7,366 nucleotides of DNA, taken from assembly GCA_964421495.1 (NCBI GenBank), contig CAYQXO010000128.1:1-7366 (forward strand), written 5' to 3'. This document shows positions 1 through 6,500 of this stretch, one piece after another (within the stretch, counting starts at the first letter, position 1; each line of letters begins with the position of its first letter). The notes beneath the pieces are model-generated. The model worked only from the letters and a program-made list of their open reading frames with translations, did no database searches and was not told the origin of the DNA. Source of the DNA: CAJXOW01 sp964421495 (GTDB taxonomy: Bacteria; Bacteroidota; Rhodothermia; Balneolales; Balneolaceae). The position numbers and the translations under genes are program-made.

Positions 1-2069
1 TCAAGATCAACACCCGGTCGGGAAGCCAGCAGTTTCGCGGGACCGCCGAATACAAGAATGACACCTTCGAGTCGCTGGGCAATACGCATGATCGCCACTG
101 GTTGAATTTTAATGTTTCAGGTCCCCTCGAGAATGGTCCCATACCCGGTAATATGTACTACTTTGTATCGGGAAGCGGTTCAATCTCAAATGGCTCCAAC
201 CATTTAAATCGTACGCGAAAAAACTACTTGTCGCCCCTCAATATTCGGGGAAAGAGAAGTAACAGTGCCAGCTTGAATGCGAAGCTGAATTACGATATCA
301 CGCAGAAAGAGCGAATAAGTTTGTTCTACAACGGTTCATGGAGTGAGAATCATGGATACAGTTACGCCTGGAAAGATCATCCGGATCACACGACGATAAA
401 TAACAATCAGAATCACCGGTTGTCGCTTCAATGGCGTCATACCTTGAATGATAAAACCTTCTACCGGGTTGGGTTGCAGTATCTGGGCGTGATGAATCGC
501 TCGTATCTTGACTTGTCCGGTATTGAGGCCGATTTTCTCGACCAGGCGGATAATCCGCATCGTAGCCGTATGAGGCCCACTGATTTTTGGGTAAATGTGG
601 GTACGGACTCGATGAGTTCTATTATTGAAAATCCGCAGACTGATCCGGCGACGGGCTTTTTTGACCAGAACAGTTGGCAGTCGTATTGGCAGGATGATTT
701 CAATGAAACCTTTACGATAAACGGTGATATAACGTCCCAGGTTCATCCCAGCCATATGGTGAAGGCCGGTTTCCAGGTGGATTATCTCGATCTTAATTAT
801 ACCCAGATTGCCGGAGGCGGCGTATCGCTTTCTCCCTATGGTCGACAGGAGCTGGAGGGACACCAATTTCAAGAAGATCTTCCTCCGCCGCCGGGTCCCT
901 TCAAATTCTTCGGTAACAATCGATGGGTATTTGATACCAGTCCGATACAGGGCTCCATGTTTATTCAGGATAAATTCGAGCTCAGTGACTTGATTATCAA
1001 CTACGGTGTTCGAGACGACTGGTACTGGATTGGAAATAGTGTGTTGGGGGATGAATATAAACGCGTTTGGGAAGCTGCCACCGGACTGGAAAGCGATTGG
1101 TCACAAATTAAAAATGAAATAAGTCCGCGATTCGGAATTTCTTTCCCGATCTCGGAGCAAACCGTAATGTTCTTCTCTTACGGTCATTTCTCCCAGCTTC
1201 CGGAGCTGCAGTTCTATTACCGGGATCCCTATTCCGGCGGCTTGACGGGTAATCCCCATCTTTCCTATACCCGGACGATTAAGTATGAATTCGGTTTTAC
1301 GCACCAGTTAACTCCCCGTTGGGCGATAGATGTGAAGAGTTTTAATCAAAATGTTTCCGGCCAGGTCGGGCAAACAAGCTTGGATGCTTTTGAAGGATTG
1401 CCGGTAACCCTGTGGGAGAATAGGGGATTTTCAAGAATTCGTGGTATCGAGACCAAACTTAAAAAGGACTATTCGAATAACTACCACGGCGAATTATCTT
1501 ATACGCTCCAGTGGGCCACCGGGTTCTCCTCCTCGGCTTTTGAAGGCTACGTGCGGTCGAGAAACGACTTTCCGGACCCGATTCGCGAATCGCCGGTGAA
1601 TCAGGATATCCGTCACCAGGTTTTACTCTCGCTCAATATCAACTCGCCCGAACGGGATCCGCTGGAATTGTTTGGATGGGAGACGCCGACCAAATGGAAC
1701 ATCAACGTGTTATCCAGGTTCCAGAGCGGCCGGCCCTATACGCCGTATACCCAGGATCCGGTAGAGGCGATGCAGTTGGCGGGTTCGGAAAGAGATCCAT
1801 TTCACATCGATACGGATATCAAGTTCAGAAAACGGTTTAATATTGCAGGACTGGAAACCGTATTTCAGATTGATGCATTCAACATCTTTGATGTTAGAAA
1901 TCCGCGGAGATCCAATTTCAACAACTATACCGGCGAGCCCTGGAAGTTCGGCGATATAGATCCTGCAACCAACCAGATTGTCAGTTGGAGAGATATGTTT
2001 ACGCGATTGAGTCCACGACAGTTTACGAACGGCCGGCGCATTCAACTGGGCGTACAGGTCAACTGGTAA
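1..2069 (+). CDS. TonB-dependent outer-membrane receptor, C-terminal part (5' end off window)
   Basis: The reading frame (codons starting at base 3) is open from the left edge to TAA at 2067-2069, giving about 688 residues. The TTG at 102 is an internal Leu, not a start. The first residues resemble the end of a receptor plug domain: a TRSGSQQFRGTAEY stretch (bases 12-53, compare the family's 'ITKSGGNxFHGSAxEY'), then NVSGPL and a YYFVSGSG strand. The remainder is a long alternating beta-barrel with typical late-barrel signatures: RGIE (1440-1451), SGRPYTPYT (1725-1751) and FNIFD (1878-1892). The last residue is an aromatic Trp (2064-2066), as expected for Bam-dependent outer-membrane insertion. 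Such receptors import ligands across the outer membrane using TonB/ExbBD energy. The signal peptide, TonB box and any N-terminal carboxypeptidase-regulatory-like domain would lie upstream. The ligand cannot be read from this fragment; no SusD-like partner is visible. The family call is firm, the substrate unknown. Confidence 0.9.
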   Translation, partial: KINTRSGSQQFRGTAEYKNDTFESLGNTHDRHWLNFNVSGPLENGPIPGNMYYFVSGSGSISNGSNHLNRTRKNYLSPLNIRGKRSNSASLNAKLNYDITQKERISLFYNGSWSENHGYSYAWKDHPDHTTINNNQNHRLSLQWRHTLNDKTFYRVGLQYLGVMNRSYLDLSGIEADFLDQADNPHRSRMRPTDFWVNVGTDSMSSIIENPQTDPATGFFDQNSWQSYWQDDFNETFTINGDITSQVHPSHMVKAGFQVDYLDLNYTQIAGGGVSLSPYGRQELEGHQFQEDLPPPPGPFKFFGNNRWVFDTSPIQGSMFIQDKFELSDLIINYGVRDDWYWIGNSVLGDEYKRVWEAATGLESDWSQIKNEISPRFGISFPISEQTVMFFSYGHFSQLPELQFYYRDPYSGGLTGNPHLSYTRTIKYEFGFTHQLTPRWAIDVKSFNQNVSGQVGQTSLDAFEGLPVTLWENRGFSRIRGIETKLKKDYSNNYHGELSYTLQWATGFSSSAFEGYVRSRNDFPDPIRESPVNQDIRHQVLLSLNINSPERDPLELFGWETPTKWNINVLSRFQSGRPYTPYTQDPVEAMQLAGSERDPFHIDTDIKFRKRFNIAGLETVFQIDAFNIFDVRNPRRSNFNNYTGEPWKFGDIDPATNQIVSWRDMFTRLSPRQFTNGRRIQLGVQVNW

Positions 2070-2284
2070 CCAAAAGAAGTCAATCAGATTTACAGGATAT
2101 GTATCTTATATCCACCGGAGGTTTACAGAAACTATAGTGGGGCCCTATACAGGCACCGGTTCCCGTCAGGTTGAACCGGTGCCCGGGCCAGAATGCTAAC
2201 CCATAATCGGAATATGGATTAGTCGAGGACATTTTATAGAACTTAAAAGCTACAAATTCACCAATAATTAGCTTACAATTACTC
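2070..2284. other. Intergenic region between receptor and PorV-like gene
   Basis: This 215-base gap has no supportable gene. It holds a small imperfect hairpin just after the receptor stop (GGATAT 2095-2100 with ATATCC 2108-2113), the strong GC-rich hairpin listed separately, and an AT-rich leader from about 2231 to the next start. I could not find a convincing Bacteroidota promoter (TTTG around -33 with TAnnTTTG around -7) or a good sigma-70 pair. The AT-rich stretch around 2231-2280 is the most likely place for one. Confidence 0.5.
2141..2189 (+). terminator. Strong GC-rich hairpin; possible terminator or attenuator
   Basis: A perfect 11-bp inverted repeat, GGCACCGGTTC (2152-2162) with GAACCGGTGCC (2173-2183), encloses a 10-base loop. 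An outer GGCCC (2141-2145) can pair with GGGCC (2185-2189), with 2146-2151 and 2184 left unpaired. It lies 72 bases after the receptor stop and 95 bases before the PorV-like start. No T-run follows, so it is not a textbook intrinsic terminator. It may still end or stabilise the receptor transcript, attenuate readthrough into the next gene, or be a dyad operator. The pairing is seen directly; the role is inferred. Confidence 0.45.
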
Positions 2285-3226
2285 ATGATTAGAAGGAAAC
2301 TTACAATATTCGCTTGTTTCATCATCATTCTTTTGCTCGGTTCGATTCAGATAAGTAATGCTCAGAATCGTCCGGGAAGCGTCGGCGCTGAATTCATACG
2401 TGTACCCGTGAGTGCCCGCGCTGCCGGTATGGGCGGGGCTTACATAGCGGTAACCTCCGGGGCGGACGCCATGTATTACAATCCCGCTGCCCTGGTATGG
2501 ACCGACGAGAATACAAACTATTTCGTTAACCATACGTCTTATCTGGCCGAGATAAATCATGAATATTTTTCCGTGACCCGTCAGAGCGGAAACAACGGGT
2601 ATGGCGCAGCCGTAACCGCATTGTATACCGATTTTATGGAGGAGACTACTCCCCAGCAACCCGGCGGAACGGGACGTACATTCTATGTTGCCAACTACAG
2701 GGGTGCTTTTGGTTATGCGCGTAAAATGACCCAGAAAGTGAGCCTCGGGGTCAAGGCCAGCGTGATGCATATGCGATTGTTTGATGGAATTGACGAGCAA
2801 TCCATCGGGTTTGACATCGCGGCTGACTATCATGCCAATTTTCGTGACTTCAGGTTTGCCATGAAGATTGCCAACCTGGGTAGTGAAGTTAAGTTTGTAA
2901 ATGAGTCGTATCCCCTCCCGATTAAATTTGAGTTCGGTGCCAGTATGAATGCCATCGAGAAGGAAAATCATCAACTAAAATTCAGCGGATCCGCTTTCAA
3001 GCCGAATGACGGAGATCCCAGAGGTATGGCGGGGCTGGAATACAACTTTAACGACCTGCTGTTTCTGAGAGGCGGTTACAAAATAGAACACGATACCGAG
3101 GACTTTACGGCTGGTATGGGATTGGATATGGATGTTTCGGGCTATATAATGCGATTTAATTACGGATTCAGTAATTTTGGGGATCTCGGCAAGGTTCACC
3201 GGTTTGGCGTGGAAGTTAGTATGTAA
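2285..3226 (+). CDS. PorV/PorQ family outer-membrane protein (T9SS-associated, UPF0164-like)
   Basis: A complete 313-residue protein. The N-terminus (MIRRK, then a hydrophobic stretch to SNA|Q) is a Sec signal peptide cleaved near residue 26. The mature start carries the family hallmark: GAEFIRVPVSARAAGMGG (34-51), AYIAV, then AMYYNPAAL (62-70). The rest is a beta-barrel pattern with IANLG (195-199) and a repeated strand-turn layout ending in FGVEVSM. PorV and PorQ are FadL-like barrels of the type IX secretion system. PorV binds the C-terminal signal of translocated cargo and shuttles it to the attachment complex. The start is fixed by an in-frame TAG at 2237-2239; ATG 2285 is the only good start and has no Shine-Dalgarno, which is normal in this group. 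Stops are in tandem (TAA 3224, TAG 3227). It lies directly upstream of a T9SS cargo gene, so a dedicated shuttle role is plausible. Many paralogues of this family exist, so assignment to PorV or PorQ proper is not possible here. Confidence 0.85.
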   Translation: MIRRKLTIFACFIIILLLGSIQISNAQNRPGSVGAEFIRVPVSARAAGMGGAYIAVTSGADAMYYNPAALVWTDENTNYFVNHTSYLAEINHEYFSVTRQSGNNGYGAAVTALYTDFMEETTPQQPGGTGRTFYVANYRGAFGYARKMTQKVSLGVKASVMHMRLFDGIDEQSIGFDIAADYHANFRDFRFAMKIANLGSEVKFVNESYPLPIKFEFGASMNAIEKENHQLKFSGSAFKPNDGDPRGMAGLEYNFNDLLFLRGGYKIEHDTEDFTAGMGLDMDVSGYIMRFNYGFSNFGDLGKVHRFGVEVSM

Positions 3227-3257
3227 TAGAAAGTGGTGTTTCAATGGATGGTTGCCG

Positions 3258-3288
3258 ATAAATAGAGAAGGCCCTTATTTCTATTTAT
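3258..3288 (+). terminator. AT-rich hairpin after the PorV-like gene; possible transcription end
   Basis: ATAAATAGAGA (3258-3268) pairs with TTTCTATTTAT (3278-3288) over 11 positions, with one G-T pair and a 9-base loop containing GGCCC. It begins 32 bases after the PorV-like stop. The stem is AT-rich and no T-run follows immediately; the nearest is seven T at 3346-3352. It is therefore a weak terminator candidate that would separate the PorV-like transcript from the large downstream gene. Confidence 0.3.
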
Positions 3289-3550
3289 GAGTTGGTACCT
3301 ACCATTATCCAGGCTTCCAGGTTACGGCTTTTTCACATGAGGGCATTTTTTTCAGAGTTTTTAAAAAATTGGTTCTTCGGGAATCCCCCCACTTTAAACG
3401 CTTCTTTACTTAATTTGAAGGTCGGACTTGCCTTTTCTCAGAGAATGATATCCGGGTATAATTCCTTCTGAAATAGTTGGCAATTGCCTGGTATCCCTAA
3501 TCCTTTATTGCTCGTGACATACTCGATGAATGACGTGTGTAAAGATAAGG

Positions 3551-3584
3551 GAGATAGGTTTAATAATTCACGATAGTTTATCTC
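3551..3584 (+). promoter_or_regulatory. Possible 5'-leader hairpin ahead of the large secreted-protein gene
   Basis: GAGATA (3551-3556) and TATCTC (3579-3584) form a 6-bp inverted repeat. In RNA this could extend inward by several more pairs, three of them G-U, to about 10 bp. It ends 15 bases before the ATG at 3600, so if transcribed it would sit next to the translation start, which lacks a Shine-Dalgarno. The stem is short enough to be chance. Confidence 0.2.
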
Positions 3585-3599
3585 ATTTTATAAAACTCA

Positions 3600-6500
3600 A
3601 TGCACTTCCACATGCTTTCAAGAAAATTAACGACAGGCCTCGTCTGTATCCTCTGTGTAATGGTATCAATCCCTTCGGCAATTATGGCCCAGGAGGAAGA
3701 TCCGGTATATTTAAAAAGGAAAGTGGTGGATGCCGATGGTGATGATATTCCGGACAGCCGCTCTATTCCGGATATTACGTTTACCGCCTTTCTGAATAAT
3801 GATCTGGATTCGGTCCTTATTGAAAACGCGCCCCGGTGGGATGGGGGAGATGGAAATTGGGAAGCCGATTTCAGCAGAGTGGGAGTGGAATTGCAAAATT
3901 TCTATCATTTTGAAGCCGAAGATACCGCCTATATCAGAGTCACGGATCGCGTGTTGGGACAACAGGGAATCTACAGTCAGCCGATAGATACGGTGCCCTG
4001 GTCAGACCCGAAGCCCTTCGGCCAAATTCAACTGCAGGATATTGACGTTCCGGCCCCTCCACAAAATGCGTCCATTGACCTCAGTGCAGATTATGAACGT
4101 ACGCTGAACTGGGAGGCCGAGTCTGGTATGGAATATCGGATTTACAGAAAAGAGCGCGACGACGTTATTTTTAACGGCGAGCGCCGAAATCTTTATACGC
4201 TCCAGGCAGAGGGAGTGACCGGCGGTGAGTGGACCGATCCGAATACGAGCAGCCAGAGAAAATTCGCCTATATTATCTATGCAGTCAATAGCAACGGGAC
4301 GTTCAGTTCTCACTCCAAAGAGCTCAGCCAGGAGAAACCGTCTTCAGAAACGTCGGTCTATTTTAAACGATTTGTTCAGAATGTCAATGGACAGCGGATT
4401 GACAAGAGGGAACCGGAGATTACTTTTACGGCGTTTTTGAATAATGAGGAAGATTCCGTTCTGCTGGAGAATGCACCGCGGCTGGATCAGGCTGATTTTA
4501 GAAATATAGACCCGACCAACGGGGTGGTTGGCGTGGAATTGCAGCTTTTCCCTCAATTTGAAGCTATGGATACGGTCCATATTCGGGTGACCGATACCGT
4601 GCTGCGTGAACATGGAACCATGACCCAGGTTATCGACACGATTCCCTGGAATGATCCCAAGCCGTTTGAATCGCTAACCCTTCACCAGTCCAACGAAATA
4701 CCCACCCGTCCTCAAAATGTGGAATTGACGATTAGCGATGTTGCATTGACGAATAGTGAAAATATTGAGCGCAGGGTTACCTGGGATACCGAAGTGGGCG
4801 TTACCTATCGAATTTACCGGCGCAACCGACACGATACGCTGATTAATGGAATACAGCGAAATCTGTATGTCCTGCAGGAAAAAGGTATCACCTCGGGTAG
4901 CTGGATAGATCCGAGTAATTCGGCCGATTCCGCTTATGGATATGTGGTGTATGCCGAGAACAACAACGGAGTTCTCAGCTCTCATTCCCGGGAAGTCGTT
5001 CGAACAAAACCGCTTACCGGCTTGCAGGATACTTCGGTAACGACGAAGAATGTGTCGTTGTCGTGGGATGCGTTCACCCCGTTGGTCGGAGAAACGGCGG
5101 GGTATAATATCTACCGGCGTACGGAAAGTGGATCCTATGGTTCACCCGAGAATTATACCGGTCCGCAGACCCATTACACAGATTCAAGGCTTGAACCGGG
5201 TCAGACTTATTACTACAAGGTGGTGCCTCGAAATATGAAAAGGGAAGAGGTCGGAGAGGCGCAGGAAGTACAAGTGACTACCGAATCGTCCGGCAATTAT
5301 ACCAGTTACGCGAATTTGAACACCGCCGTGGTTATTTATAAAAATACCAACCATCGCAGCGGCGGCGACTACGAGATGTCGGATTCCGAAGTGGAAGACA
5401 TTAAAGAGCACCTCGAAACGGCCCGCGAGTTCTACTGGAGAAACACGGAGATGCAACTGAATTTTGAATTTGATTATATCATCGTGGATGAGTACAAGCA
5501 GATGAGCGATCAGTCGGGGCAGTCTACGCGGCAAACCGGACAACACCTGGCGGAGGATTACGGGGTCGTGAACACTCAGTATGATTTTGTATTTCGACTT
5601 ACCGCCACTACGGGAGGATTTTGGTCATGGGGAGCGACTAACCTGCTTAACTTGCCCGGACCGGATCGACGTACGGGCTTTTCCCAGCTACAGTGGCCGC
5701 TGGGTAGTGGCGGATTTAATGCTTATCCGGGGGAATATCCCGATAACAATGTGGACAATGGATTGATTTGGCTCTACATCCACGAGGCGCAGCATGCGGT
5801 TGACGGCATTTATCGCCATAACGGGTTTCCGGAGATGGGACACGGCGACTTTCCGGAACTCTATGGCAATCCCGACCTGGATATAGGAAGTGAGCCCGGA
5901 TATCCCATGGGCGATTATCCATCGGGGTATCCCGAGGGATGGGGCGTTCGTTTCGGGAAACGTTTTGATTTTCAAGCCACCATGTTCCGTGAATTTTATA
6001 ACTACAAAAACCTGTTGTCCAATTGGGGAGAAATCATACAGGCCGAGGACCAGGACGGTGACGGCATGCCGGATCATGATGCGCGGGTGCCCTTCGACGA
6101 ACAGTCCTTCGGCAGTTCCCCGACGGAAGCGGATACGGACGGCGACGGCTATACGGACAAGCAGGAAGCGATCGACGGAATCTATCACTACAGCTTTTCG
6201 AACCCCAATAAAAAGGATACCGACGGGGACGGTCTGGAGGACGGTCAAGATCCGAATCCCCGATATCCCATGCGCCTTTCCGTCAAGCGAAAGGCTGAGA
6301 ACTTTAGCCCGCGCATCGACGGAACTATTGATGAATGGCCCGGGATCACAAAGCTTAACGACACGGTGAGCGTGACGACCAATAATACCAGCTTTTCGCC
6401 GGAGCTTTATATGGCGTACGACAGCGATTCTCTCTATTTTGCCATCAGTATGCCCAAAGATGCGACCCCTACGGTCAAGTGGGATTTTGACGCTGACGGC

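Larger units (their letters stand above)
3227..3599. other. Long intergenic region with weak hairpins and AT-rich leader
   Basis: This 373-base gap has no supportable protein-coding gene: frames are short and lack family features. From left to right it contains an AT-rich inverted repeat (3258-3288, listed separately), a run of seven T (3346-3352) followed by a T/A-rich palindromic stretch (about 3358-3368), a C6 run near 3385-3390, a perfect 10-bp palindrome GGCAATTGCC (3479-3488), a TATAAT hexamer (3457-3462) lacking a convincing -35 partner, and a possible leader hairpin (3551-3584). The size leaves room for a promoter with a long 5' leader or a small RNA, but nothing here proves either. 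Confidence 0.5.

Noticed and set aside
102..104. TTG at 102 as the start of the receptor gene
   Set aside because: The frame stays open to the left edge and the residues before TTG continue the plug-domain pattern, so the gene begins outside the window.
336..872. 178-codon minus-strand open frame inside the receptor gene
   Set aside because: The composition is unlike a real protein and the + strand beta-barrel signature is continuous across it.
2247..2274. AAGCTA/TAGCTT inverted repeat before the PorV-like start
   Set aside because: A 6-bp AT-rich repeat around a 16-base loop is too weak to claim.
3271..3352. Long-range GCCCT/AGGGC pairing followed by seven T as an intrinsic terminator
   Set aside because: Only five pairs across a loop of over 60 bases; too weak to be a terminator stem.
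3457..3462. TATAAT as a -10 promoter element
   Set aside because: No -35-like hexamer at proper spacing; the nearest TTGCCT is about 23 bases upstream, and this group usually uses a different -7/-33 consensus.
3479..3488. Perfect palindrome GGCAATTGCC as an operator
   Set aside because: A single 10-bp palindrome without a second copy or known regulator match is expected by chance at low rate; kept only as a note.
3530..3742. 70-codon + strand frame starting in the gap before the large gene
   Set aside because: It overlaps the signal-peptide region of the large gene in another frame and shows no recognisable features.
5890..6369. 159-codon + strand frame rich in Arg, Pro, Thr and Ser
   Set aside because: It overlaps the calcium repeats in another frame; its composition is what a frame shift of Asp/Gly-rich codons produces.
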